DNA of 13,872 nt from an uncultured Lachnospiraceae bacterium. Its GTDB lineage: Bacteria; Bacillota; Clostridia; Lachnospirales; Lachnospiraceae. The position numbers were made by a program, and so were the translations under genes. The notes under the pieces are model-generated. The model did not search any database. It had not been told where the DNA came from and saw only the letters and a list, made by a program, of their open reading frames with translations. The stretch lies in the NCBI GenBank assembly GCA_900550235.1, contig URRQ01000048.1, positions 1 to 13,872 of the forward strand. The letters run 5' to 3'. This document shows, piece by piece, positions 7,121 to 13,777 of this stretch; position 1 is the stretch's first letter; each line of letters begins with the position of its first letter.

Positions 7121-7130
7121 GCGTCCCTTA

Positions 7131-8360
7131 TTATGAAATTTTAATCTTACCACTCAAATCTTCAAATGATTTAACTTTCGCCTCTTTTGTTGCTTCCGCA
7201 TAAATTTCCATCGTTGTTGCAATATCTTTATGTCCCATAATTTCCTGAATTACTTTAAGGTTTGTTTCATTCTCACAATACCTTGTAGCAAATGTATGTC
7301 GCAAATTATGGCAAGAAAAGTTAGGCAGTAAAACTGGTGCTCTACGTTCTCTTTCTGCTCTTTCTATTTCTTCTTCATTATATGCCAAAGTTATACGTTT
7401 GATTGTTCTATTGATTGTCTGAGGATTATGTGCAAAACCATTTCTGTTCAAGAAAATAAAATCTGTATATCCATCAATTGATGCCTGACAAGTTAATCCT
7501 ACTTCCTCTTGATACTTTTTCTCATTCAAAAGTGCCTGTTTTACTTCTGGCAACATTGGAATAATTCGGTATCCTGCAGTAGTTTTTGGTGATGTTACTG
7601 AAAAATAGCACTTGCCTTTATCTCTCTGGTAGTACACCATATTGTGATTAATTTCAATATAATTCTCATCCATATGAACATCTTCCCAACGTAACCCAAC
7701 CACCTCTGATACACGACATCCTGTTCCCAAGAAGAATGTAAACAACGGAAGCCAATGTTTATATTTTTCGCTTCTATTTATATAGGAAACAAAAGCTTCT
7801 TGCTGCGGAATTGTAAGAGCATGACGTTTAGGTGTTTCAAAGTTATGTGATCGCTTCACATCTCCTAAAACTAAGTCGCTAGGATTTATCCTAATATAAC
7901 CATCTTCAACCGCTAATATAAATACTTGATGAAGCACCGTATGAATACTCTCCAATGTTGCAACTGACATTTTCTTAGAATCCACAATGCCATTATAGTA
8001 TCTTCTCACATCTGATTTTCGGATTTCCTTTATCTTTCTGTTTCCAAAATCATTCATAACAAAATGCTCATACATATAAATATAATTATTGCGAGTAGTT
8101 TGCTTTAATCCCACCTTATCATTTTTCCACATTTTATAGACATCATTCAATGTAATGTTCGAGCTTCCTTGTTGGATCCCATCACGCAGATCATTCTGAA
8201 TTTCTTTTTCTTTTTCACGCAAGCCTTCTAATGTAGAACAATATACCGCATGTCTTTTTTTATCTCCACCAATCCAACGATACATATAAAGTCCATCATT
8301 TTTTCGATAGGTTTCTCCGTCTTTCAACACTCTCCCTTTATGATCTTTTCTTTTTTGCAT
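7131..8360 (-). CDS. int: Tyrosine recombinase (integrase), Tn916 Int family
   Basis: This 409-aa site-specific recombinase would integrate and excise the element. The N terminus (KRKDHKGRVLKDGETYRKND, residues 3-22, then GLYMYRW) matches the arm-binding domain of Tn916 integrase. A SAM-like core-binding domain follows (about 70-165), then the catalytic domain. All catalytic residues are visible: Arg216 (GTGCRVSEV), Lys259 (SPKT), His351 and Arg354 (HNLRHTF), His377 (GHKD) and the nucleophile Tyr387 (MEIYAE). I chose the ATG at 8360 because AAAAGGAG lies just upstream; an in-frame start at 8399 would add 13 residues unlike the family and has no such site. It lies downstream of xis, as in Tn916, with a hairpin in the gap that may lower int expression. 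The stop lies about 165 bases from the metG fragment. Confidence 0.95.
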   Translation of the reverse strand: MQKRKDHKGRVLKDGETYRKNDGLYMYRWIGGDKKRHAVYCSTLEGLREKEKEIQNDLRDGIQQGSSNITLNDVYKMWKNDKVGLKQTTRNNYIYMYEHFVMNDFGNRKIKEIRKSDVRRYYNGIVDSKKMSVATLESIHTVLHQVFILAVEDGYIRINPSDLVLGDVKRSHNFETPKRHALTIPQQEAFVSYINRSEKYKHWLPLFTFFLGTGCRVSEVVGLRWEDVHMDENYIEINHNMVYYQRDKGKCYFSVTSPKTTAGYRIIPMLPEVKQALLNEKKYQEEVGLTCQASIDGYTDFIFLNRNGFAHNPQTINRTIKRITLAYNEEEIERAERERRAPVLLPNFSCHNLRHTFATRYCENETNLKVIQEIMGHKDIATTMEIYAEATKEAKVKSFEDLSGKIKIS

Positions 8361-8380
8361 TCTTTTCTCCTTTTCTATAC

Positions 8381-8429
8381 AAAGAAAAGGACTCTGCAAA
8401 CTTATTATAACGCTTGCAAAGTCCCTTTT
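8381..8429 (-). terminator. Hairpin between xis and int, probable attenuator
   Basis: On the minus strand AAAAGGGACTTTGCAAGC pairs with GTTTGCAGAGTCCTTTT, with a one-base bulge and two mismatches, around a ten-base loop. It is followed by CTTTG and then the int ribosome site. The position suggests an attenuator that reduces int relative to xis. The loop contains TATAAT on the minus strand, which could instead be a -10 box for int alone, though no convincing -35 is seen. Confidence 0.45.
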
Positions 8430-8463
8430 CTACGCCTAATCATTCATTTTTTACACCAATAAT

Positions 8464-8667
8464 TTATATAGAATATGCTGTTTCCGTATATTCATCTAAT
8501 TTTTTACGTTTAATCAATCGCTTTGTTCCATTCCATAAAACAAACTGGCAATTCTGCTCATCCGTCATTTTGCGGAGCTTGTTAATTCCAATACCAGAAT
8601 ATGCAGCTGCTTCCTCAAGAGTTAAATTACTCTTTTCCCAAATAGGAACTTCTTTTACCATAGGCAT
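8464..8667 (-). CDS. xis: Excisionase, Tn916 Xis family
   Basis: This is a 67-aa protein, the same length as I recall for Tn916 Xis, and similar throughout: PIWEKSNLTLEEAAAYSGIG (residues 8-27), NKLRKM, then the basic wing IKRKKLDEY. It is a small winged-helix DNA-bending protein that steers the integrase toward excision. Two starts are possible: ATG at 8667, only three bases after AAGGAGG, and ATG at 8661 with nine-base spacing, which would drop two residues. Both use a ribosome site lying inside the preceding 47-codon ORF, so translation may be coupled. int follows after about 100 bases. Confidence 0.9.
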   Translation of the reverse strand: MPMVKEVPIWEKSNLTLEEAAAYSGIGINKLRKMTDEQNCQFVLWNGTKRLIKRKKLDEYTETAYSI

Positions 8668-8798
8668 CTTCCTCCTTCCTTTTTTATAGACTTATTTTTC
8701 CTAATTCCCCCGACAGAGAGAGGAACTTGTTTTTCAGGTGCTTTTATCTCATCAAGCTCCTGGCAACAAACTATTTCAAAACTTTTTATTTCTTTCAT
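8655..8798 (-). CDS. Small hypothetical protein, 47 aa, overlapping xis
   Basis: This frame starts at ATG 8798 and ends at TAA 8655-8657, overlapping the start of xis by 13 bases. The product begins MKEIKSFEIVCCQELDEIKA and ends in a basic, Gly-rich tail (KKEGGRCLW); two adjacent cysteines are at 11-12. I do not recognise the family. The lysine-rich composition, lack of a better reading of this stretch and the overlap with xis support it as a real gene. The ribosome site is weak (purine-rich GAAAGAAG about 24 bases upstream), and the frame is open upstream with a possible TTG start 12 bases earlier. Part of it coincides with repeats described for the leader, so some conservation could be regulatory rather than coding. 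Confidence 0.5.
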   Translation of the reverse strand: MKEIKSFEIVCCQELDEIKAPEKQVPLSVGGIRKNKSIKKEGGRCLW

Positions 8799-8982
8799 AC
8801 CGAAAATCAATACATTATCTTCTTTCTTATTTTATTTTTTAATGTTCTTTGTTGCCATCTTAAAAAACAGTATAAATGACCAGTAAAATCAACATTTTCA
8901 TATGTCATCAAAACTGGCAACAAAGTTCGTTTTTTGAATAAAACAGCTGTATTATCAGGAAGATTTCCTCTCTCTTGTCGGG
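8709..8982 (-). promoter_or_regulatory. Structured leader between the VirE gene and xis
   Basis: This gap holds nested repeats as well as the 5' part of the 47-codon ORF. The outer pair is CCCGACAGAGAGAGGAA (8709-8725) against TTCCTCTCTCTTGTCGGG (8965-8982): 17 bp with one bulged base. Inside are three copies of an 11-mer: CTGGCAACAAA at 8760-8770, the reverse complement of TGGCAACAAAG at 8847-8857, and CTGGCAACAAAG at 8914-8925. In a minus-strand RNA the middle copy can pair with either flanking copy, giving mutually exclusive hairpins ahead of xis. As DNA the copies could equally be iterons or Xis/Int sites. A TATACT on the minus strand (8869-8874) is a possible -10 box with a poor -35. Confidence 0.45.
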
Positions 8983-10392
8983 CTAATGGAACGGAAGTTC
9001 CATTTGTTCTGTTGCCGAAAGTTCTCTAAATCCATCTCCGCCAATTTCGTTGCCGCCCTCTATTTCTTCACTTTTTCGAGTCCAACAGCGTTGTCTTCCA
9101 TACCCTTCTGAGGTAAATCTATGATAACCACCTCGCTTCCATCCAATAATCTGAGTATCCATGATTTGACAAATTTCATTCGTCTCATACTTCTTAGGCT
9201 CACGATCCCCGTGATTAAAAGCCTCACTCCAAATCTGAATAGAACATACATAATTTCCTTTATAATTATCAAGCCACCCCTGGATTGTTCCTGCCAAAGT
9301 ATCCTCTTGCATAAACTGTTTCCGGTACTCATCAATTTCCTTTTGCATTTCTTTTGTGAATTTCAGAAGATTACCTTTGTTTTCTTCACTGTGATAAATA
9401 ATCATTGCTTCTGCCCACAATTGATTAAAATATGCTCTAGCTTCTTCTTCATCATCTAAAATATGTTTCTCTGCTTTTGAAGCATCAATCATGATTGGAA
9501 GAAACCTTCTTGCACCAGTTCTATCAAACGGAATAAACTGATAGGTATTCGTAGATCCAGCGAATACGCATTGCCTTTTTCGATCTTTTTCAAAACGTGC
9601 ATAAGCCGTTCTATATGTATCCTTTTGTCGGCTCAAAAATGATTTTATTTCTTCGTTACTTTTTGCACTGATAGCAGCAATCATTTCAGACATTTCTATG
9701 ATCCAATGTCCTCTAATTGATTCAAATACCTTCTTATCACCCAAATCTCTTAAATCATCCGAAAACCAATTATCTTTCAAGCATAAAAAACGAAAGAACG
9801 TGGATTTTCCTGCGCCTTGTTGTCCCACAAGACAAAGCATTTCATCCGCTTTTATTCCCGGATAAAACACTCGCAATAAAGCCTCCATCATAAAGTGCTT
9901 TAATACTTCATATACATAGTCTGAATCATCTGCCCCCATATATTTTTTCAGCACATATCGTATTCGTTCTTCTCCATCCCATTTTAATGTTTCTAGGTAT
10001 TCGCAAATCGGGTGATACGCTCTGTTTGCAGCTTCAATTTGCAATGCCTTATACAAATTTTTTTCATTTCCTAATCCATAGTACACTTCAAAATATAGAT
10101 AAAACTGATCAATCGCATTGTCGGTCAGAATCTCCCAATCTTCATCCCACCAAAGTTTCCTCGATATATCGACTCTTTCAGACAACCGATTATATCGAAG
10201 ACAACCTTGAATCAATGGATCATCTCGAAAAATCATCATATAATTTTGAACCGTTCCTTTGATATCTCCCTTTTCATTTTTCAGTAAACATTCCTTAATT
10301 TGTCTGATTGCATTTAGATCTGCCATCTCACCCATCCGTTTCAAAGTATCCTTCTTTTTATTTTCATCCATTTTTTCTGCATCTTCTATCAA
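8983..10392 (-). CDS. VirE-type (virulence-associated protein E) ATPase, probable replicative helicase/primase partner
   Basis: This protein of about 469 aa has a mid-protein P-loop GQQGAGKST (about 190-198), a Walker-B-like HWIIEMSEM (about 229-237), a sensor segment FAGSTN (about 277-282) and DRTGARRF (about 290-297), the arrangement of the VirE (PF05272) superfamily-3-like ATPases found in phages and mobile elements. It probably unwinds DNA for autonomous replication of the excised element, with the CHC2 protein encoded just upstream supplying primase-type DNA binding. Starts are ambiguous: TTG at 10392 has AGGAGG nine bases upstream, whereas ATG at 10371 overlaps the preceding stop by eight bases (ATGGATGA) but has no ribosome site. 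A further TTG at 10401 sits directly on the ribosome site. The stop abuts the leader repeat at 8982. Confidence 0.85.
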   Translation of the reverse strand: MIEDAEKMDENKKKDTLKRMGEMADLNAIRQIKECLLKNEKGDIKGTVQNYMMIFRDDPLIQGCLRYNRLSERVDISRKLWWDEDWEILTDNAIDQFYLYFEVYYGLGNEKNLYKALQIEAANRAYHPICEYLETLKWDGEERIRYVLKKYMGADDSDYVYEVLKHFMMEALLRVFYPGIKADEMLCLVGQQGAGKSTFFRFLCLKDNWFSDDLRDLGDKKVFESIRGHWIIEMSEMIAAISAKSNEEIKSFLSRQKDTYRTAYARFEKDRKRQCVFAGSTNTYQFIPFDRTGARRFLPIMIDASKAEKHILDDEEEARAYFNQLWAEAMIIYHSEENKGNLLKFTKEMQKEIDEYRKQFMQEDTLAGTIQGWLDNYKGNYVCSIQIWSEAFNHGDREPKKYETNEICQIMDTQIIGWKRGGYHRFTSEGYGRQRCWTRKSEEIEGGNEIGGDGFRELSATEQMELPFH

Positions 10393-10960
10393 TCTTTTCA
10401 ACCTCCTTCTTAATCATTTCAACAACTTGCACTTTTTCTTCCTCTTCTCCGAATAATAAAAGATCTAAGTAATATTCAACAATAGTCAGATATTTCAATG
10501 CCTCTACAAATTTTTCATCCCACTCTTCTTCCGGCGATTTAGGTGCAAATTCTTTTTTCCATTTTCGCAACAATATACGGTAATCCAGCATCGCACGAAC
10601 ACATTCTATATACTCTTGTTCTTCTGATTTCACTAAATTTTTTTCTGGTTTGCTCTCCAAAATCTTCCTTGGGTTTTTTATTTTTCTTCTGTCTACTCTA
10701 GATATTTGAATTCCGAAATCATCTGCTAATTTTAATGCAGCCTCTTTTAAGGAAAGTCCAAAAAGCTGTGCTGTGAAATCTATCACATCACCAGTCACTC
10801 CACAACCAAAACAATAATATCTTCTATCTACTTTCATGCTTGGTGTTTTGTCATTATGAAAAATACAACTAATCAGCCCTGATTTTGTTATCTTAAATCT
10901 ATAGAACTCAGCCGCCTGCCGAACTGTTACATTTTCTTTCACTTCATCAAATAATCCCAT
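10364..10960 (-). CDS. CHC2 zinc-finger protein, DnaG-like primase N-terminal domain
   Basis: This is a 198-aa protein. The N-terminal half is the DNA-primase zinc-binding domain: ligands Cys32, His35, Cys50 and Cys53 in CIFHNDKTPSMKV...YYCFGCGVTGDVIDF, preceded by the helix VTVRQAAEFY. The C-terminal half is charged and partly helical (RKWKKEFAPK, EEEEKVQVVEMIKKEVEKID) with no TOPRIM catalytic domain, so it cannot be a complete DnaG. It probably recognises single-stranded DNA during replication of the element together with the VirE-type ATPase next to it, whose gene overlaps this one. The ATG at 10960 is preceded by TTGGAGGG; an upstream TTG would lie within that ribosome site. A terminator-like hairpin separates it from the relaxase gene upstream. 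Confidence 0.85.
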   Translation of the reverse strand: MGLFDEVKENVTVRQAAEFYRFKITKSGLISCIFHNDKTPSMKVDRRYYCFGCGVTGDVIDFTAQLFGLSLKEAALKLADDFGIQISRVDRRKIKNPRKILESKPEKNLVKSEEQEYIECVRAMLDYRILLRKWKKEFAPKSPEEEWDEKFVEALKYLTIVEYYLDLLLFGEEEEKVQVVEMIKKEVEKIDRRCRKNG

Positions 10961-10973
10961 AATCCCTCCAATC

Positions 10974-11020
10974 AAAAAAGAGCACTCTGTTTATTCCAAC
11001 GGAATTTCCAAAATGCTCTT
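10974..11020 (-). terminator. Terminator-like hairpin after the relaxase gene
   Basis: On the minus strand AAGAGCA, which begins inside the relaxase TAA stop codon, pairs with TGCTCTT, followed by a T-run (10979 down to 10974). The 29-base interior contains smaller pairing segments (ATTCC/GGAAT). The T-run is only 13 bases before the CHC2 gene, so it may attenuate read-through into the replication genes. Confidence 0.5.
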
Positions 11021-12416
11021 ATCGCTCCTTATCTAATGAGAACTCTTTATTCAATTTTCCAGTTGTTCCATTTCTTGTTATACTTGCTTTCTTCTCAGAT
11101 AATTTTTTTAATATAGATGGTTTTACTTCTTTTTTTATTTCTTGAACCATGATATTTTTGTTTTCCGGTTTCAATAATCTGTTTTTCATTTTCGAAATCG
11201 TCTTCGTAATTGCATATTCAAGCTTTTTAATTACTCCATCTAACCGATCAAGTGCGTACTGTTTTTCCCTTTTAGACGCCTTTCTCTCTGGGCTTAATAT
11301 CCATCTCTTGCTATCCTCCACTAATTTAATATCTTCTTTTCTAGTAGCAATCTCAATTTCATCTGCAATTCTTTCCACCGCTTTTTCATAAACCTCATCT
11401 GTAACATCATCTATCAGTTTTTCTACATCTTCAATTTTAAATTCAAGCTGTTTCAATGTTTCGTCTTGCTGAAGAATTCGCTCCGCATTATCAAAAAATT
11501 CTTCTGACTGTGCTTTGAGCTTTTTCTCTTGATCAATAATCTTTATGCTGTTTTCTTTGTATTGAACCTCTTGCTCAAAGATCTCATATTTTTTCTGATT
11601 AACCACTTCTATTTGACTTTGAATTGATTCTTCCAACGATGCAATATCCTTTTTCTGCTTCATTCGAATATAATCTTGCTTTTCAAGATATTCCCTTCCT
11701 CCATGACTTGGTTCTTCTTCTAACTCTAATCCGTGCTTTTTACAAATATCAAAAAGAAGTATTCTACAGGTAGCGTCAAAAACCATTTTCCTATTGTTAA
11801 ATCTACCAGCCTTCTTTTCCGGATTTGGCAATTCAAAACCTAATGTTTCAAGTGCTTTTTCCTGTTGGGGAAATATTTCTCCATAAGCATTCTTACAATC
11901 AAAAACATGGCGTTCATGAATGTGTGGAGTGGACTCATCCAAATGCAAGGACCAGTTCAATAAATGAAAATGTTCTCCAAAACGATCACTAAGTTCAGTA
12001 ATAAATTCTGTTACGATAGTCAACAACACATCCGGATCAACATAATCATCTTTTGTTCCAATCTGATAAATGGTTTCTTCCGGACACGTTTTCTTATGAG
12101 TCCTAATATCATCTGTTGTTCGGTTTCTTTCAGGATGATGATTTTTCCAATTTCTTGCATTCTGTCCTTCCACATACTCTTGATAATGAATCTTATAAAA
12201 TAGTTGTTCCACTTCTTCAAAGGAATCGACAATCTCATCCTCTCTTCCTGTTACTGAAGCAGATCTGATACCATTATAACAATCCCAATAAACATTTCTC
12301 TTGGCTCGTTCCAAATCGATATGATCACTATTGTCAATATCGAACTGTCGATCATTGTGCTTGGGATTATAAACACCATTCTTTCCAGTTCTTCCATTAT
12401 GTCTAGTTAGTTTCAT
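11019..12416 (-). CDS. HUH relaxase, MobV/Mob_Pre-like (plasmid mobilization/recombination protein)
   Basis: This is a 465-aa protein. The relaxase signature is the metal-binding motif HLDESTPHIH (158-167), matching the HxDExxPHxH motif of MobV enzymes, which nick oriT and stay linked to the 5' end during transfer. The N terminus (MKLTRHNGRTGKNGVYNPKH) and segments such as NVYWDCYNG resemble relaxases I associate with gut Firmicute mobile elements. From about residue 255 on the protein is rich in Glu, Lys and Gln and should form long coiled coils (roughly 255-345), ending in a basic tail. The ATG at 12416 is chosen because GGAAGGAGA lies upstream; a longer in-frame start at 12443 would include that ribosome site. 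The palindromic DNA directly upstream is the probable oriT. The exact MOB class is uncertain because the catalytic tyrosine or histidine cannot be placed by eye. Confidence 0.78.
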   Translation of the reverse strand: MKLTRHNGRTGKNGVYNPKHNDRQFDIDNSDHIDLERAKRNVYWDCYNGIRSASVTGREDEIVDSFEEVEQLFYKIHYQEYVEGQNARNWKNHHPERNRTTDDIRTHKKTCPEETIYQIGTKDDYVDPDVLLTIVTEFITELSDRFGEHFHLLNWSLHLDESTPHIHERHVFDCKNAYGEIFPQQEKALETLGFELPNPEKKAGRFNNRKMVFDATCRILLFDICKKHGLELEEEPSHGGREYLEKQDYIRMKQKKDIASLEESIQSQIEVVNQKKYEIFEQEVQYKENSIKIIDQEKKLKAQSEEFFDNAERILQQDETLKQLEFKIEDVEKLIDDVTDEVYEKAVERIADEIEIATRKEDIKLVEDSKRWILSPERKASKREKQYALDRLDGVIKKLEYAITKTISKMKNRLLKPENKNIMVQEIKKEVKPSILKKLSEKKASITRNGTTGKLNKEFSLDKER

Positions 12417-12492
12417 CTTGTCGTCTCCTTCCTGTTCTCGCAAAAAACTGCAGCGAAGCTGCCATAAATCCTGCCTTTATCGTCAGGAAATA

Positions 12493-12788
12493 CCCAGTAC
12501 TAAGTGGCGAAACGCCACTTAACTGGGCAAGGCTGCCGCCCTTGACCTGCACAGGGGTATTGCATTCCCTGTACCCATGCACAAAGGGTTGCACCCTCTG
12601 TACTCCCGCCCGAACAAACTGACTTCGCCCCGTCTCAAGCTCTGTCAGTTCCTTCGGTTTTGCAAAACAGTCCACCGGACTATTTTGCAAAAAGAAAAAC
12701 CGACGCATGATCGCTTTACGCTCAATACATCGGTTTCTTCATCTGACCTTAACGGTCATATTCAGTTGTGGCAGATTACAGGTAATCT
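12493..12788. other. Candidate oriT: palindrome-rich, GC-rich non-coding region
   Basis: Between the relaxase start (12416) and the next gene (12828) lie 411 bases without a credible gene. The richest element is CCCAGT-AC-TAAGTGGCG-AAA-CGCCACTTA-ACTGGG (12493-12527). Others are ACAGGG/CCCTGT (12551-12572), AGGGT-TGC-ACCCT (12585-12597), AACTGAC/GTCAGTT (12617-12650), TTTTGCAAAA-C-AGTCC-ACC-GGACT-A-TTTTGCAAAA (12658-12692), TGACC-TTAAC-GGTCA (12744-12758) and AGATTAC-AG-GTAATCT (12773-12788). Base composition is clearly more GC-rich than the flanking genes. Dense hairpins directly upstream of a relaxase gene are typical of an origin of transfer; the nick site cannot be identified by eye. Confidence 0.6.
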
Positions 12789-12827
12789 ACAAATTTCCCA
12801 AAACAAAATAGGATATTTATTTTTATT

Positions 12828-13274
12828 CTATTCAACTACATACCCATATTCTATGTGTGGTAAATACCTTACAGTTATCTTATCTCCTAAATCACTACCT
12901 GTTCCCCAATATTTTAATGAATGTTCTTCTCCAGTTTTCTCATCTCTAATATGTATTCTTCTTTCACTATTAGAGTTTTCTCCTGACATTGCACCTTGTG
13001 TAACTTCTCCGGTAACTTCAACTAAATTGTTAGATAGTAAATAAGGTATATCCAAGCAACAAGGAACAGTTATAAATATACCGAGAATCAATAACCCAAC
13101 AACTGCCATCACATTGATTATTTTTTCCCATTTTTGATATTTTATTTTTTCTTCTTCATTGACAGCCTTTCGTTTTATAAACTTCCCATTTTTCTTTCTA
13201 TGCAAAACATACATAATTAAGACTATAAATGATACTATAATCACTCCAAAAGTTCTAAACATCAATAATGCCAT
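12828..13274 (-). CDS. Hypothetical membrane protein with a C-terminal beta-rich domain
   Basis: This is a 148-aa protein that I cannot assign to a named family. Two hydrophobic segments, about 5-24 (FRTFGVIIVSFIVLIMYVL) and 55-76 (VMAVVGLLILGIFITVP), flank a short Lys/Arg/Glu-rich stretch (26-50). The last ~70 residues alternate beta-like strands (VEVTGEVTQG, RRIHIRDEKTGEEHSLKYW, DKITVRYLPHIEYGYV), somewhat like the DUF3592 layout. The basic linker between the segments suggests a cytoplasmic loop, which would place both termini outside. The ATG at 13274 has AAAGGAG upstream. It follows the 126-aa gene by 28 bases and is probably co-transcribed with it. It is likely cargo of the mobile element, perhaps a surface or immunity-type function, but that is a guess. 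Confidence 0.75.
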   Translation of the reverse strand: MALLMFRTFGVIIVSFIVLIMYVLHRKKNGKFIKRKAVNEEEKIKYQKWEKIINVMAVVGLLILGIFITVPCCLDIPYLLSNNLVEVTGEVTQGAMSGENSNSERRIHIRDEKTGEEHSLKYWGTGSDLGDKITVRYLPHIEYGYVVE

Positions 13275-13302
13275 AAATTTGTACTCCTTTCAAAGCGACA
13301 CG

Positions 13303-13683
13303 CTATTTATTAACAGCTTTATCAGCTAATCTTTTATCTCCCCATGGCGTTTTCAGCATAGGCTCATTATCAATAATTCCTGCTCTTAAAATTTCAAGGG
13401 GTTTTTCTAATTGTAAGATGTTTTTATTATCTATAATAATAGCAGTTTGAAATTCCTCAAAACTTTCAAAAACTCTGTCTTGAAATATAAAAGATATATT
13501 TTCTTTACATTCCTCTGCGTTAGCAGGTAAAACACAGGAACCCATCACATATTTTTTCTCATTATAGGAAAACTCAATAAGAGTAAAAGCCATATCATTA
13601 TCATAATCAGACTTGATAATTTCCATTAGATCTTTTGCTTCAATAATGAGCGTTGGCTTTTCATTTTTCTTAAAACCAAACAT
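13303..13683 (-). CDS. Hypothetical soluble protein, 126 aa
   Basis: I do not recognise this protein. It has no signal peptide or membrane segment. It looks like a mixed alpha/beta domain, with strands such as TLIIEA, AFTLIEFSYNEKKYVMGSCV and ISFIFQDRVFESFEEFQTAII (this last about residues 63-83), and it ends in a charged helix (WGDKRLADKAVNK). The ATG at 13683 is preceded at six bases by GGAGGTG; a TTG five codons earlier would overlap that site. It is the first gene of a pair with the 148-aa membrane protein, with its own TATAAT -10 box upstream. The pairing of a small soluble protein with a small two-segment membrane protein is the only functional hint. Confidence 0.75.
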   Translation of the reverse strand: MFGFKKNEKPTLIIEAKDLMEIIKSDYDNDMAFTLIEFSYNEKKYVMGSCVLPANAEECKENISFIFQDRVFESFEEFQTAIIIDNKNILQLEKPLEILRAGIIDNEPMLKTPWGDKRLADKAVNK

Positions 13684-13721
13684 GAATAACACCTCCAAGA
13701 ATTAACTTTATCTTATTTTTC

Positions 13722-13727
13722 ATTATA
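13722..13727 (-). promoter_or_regulatory. -10 box for the two-gene cargo operon
   Basis: A consensus TATAAT lies on the minus strand about 38 bases before the ATG at 13683. The matching -35 (TTCCAT or neighbouring bases at 17-bp spacing) is poor, so the promoter may be weak or need an activator. Confidence 0.5.
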
Positions 13728-13777
13728 CTTCATCAACTTAACGAATGGAAGAAAAAATTTGTGTGCAGAGTTCCTGT

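Noticed and set aside
8986..9003. ATGGAAC-GGAA-GTTCCAT hairpin as a terminator of the VirE gene
   Set aside because: It is the coding sequence for the last six residues plus nearby bases and has no T-run on the minus strand.
12658..12692. TTTTGCAAAA-flanked hairpin as a CRISPR-like or attC-like element
   Set aside because: There is a single copy, no spacer array, no cas or integron integrase gene; it fits better as one of the oriT-region hairpins.
12403..12708. Minus-strand 101-codon ORF beginning MRRFFFLQNS, overlapping the relaxase start
   Set aside because: It lies across the palindromes of the candidate oriT, has cysteine/proline/glycine-rich, non-protein-like composition and overlaps the relaxase ribosome site. 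Its apparent recurrence in databases, as I recall it, is better explained by conserved DNA.
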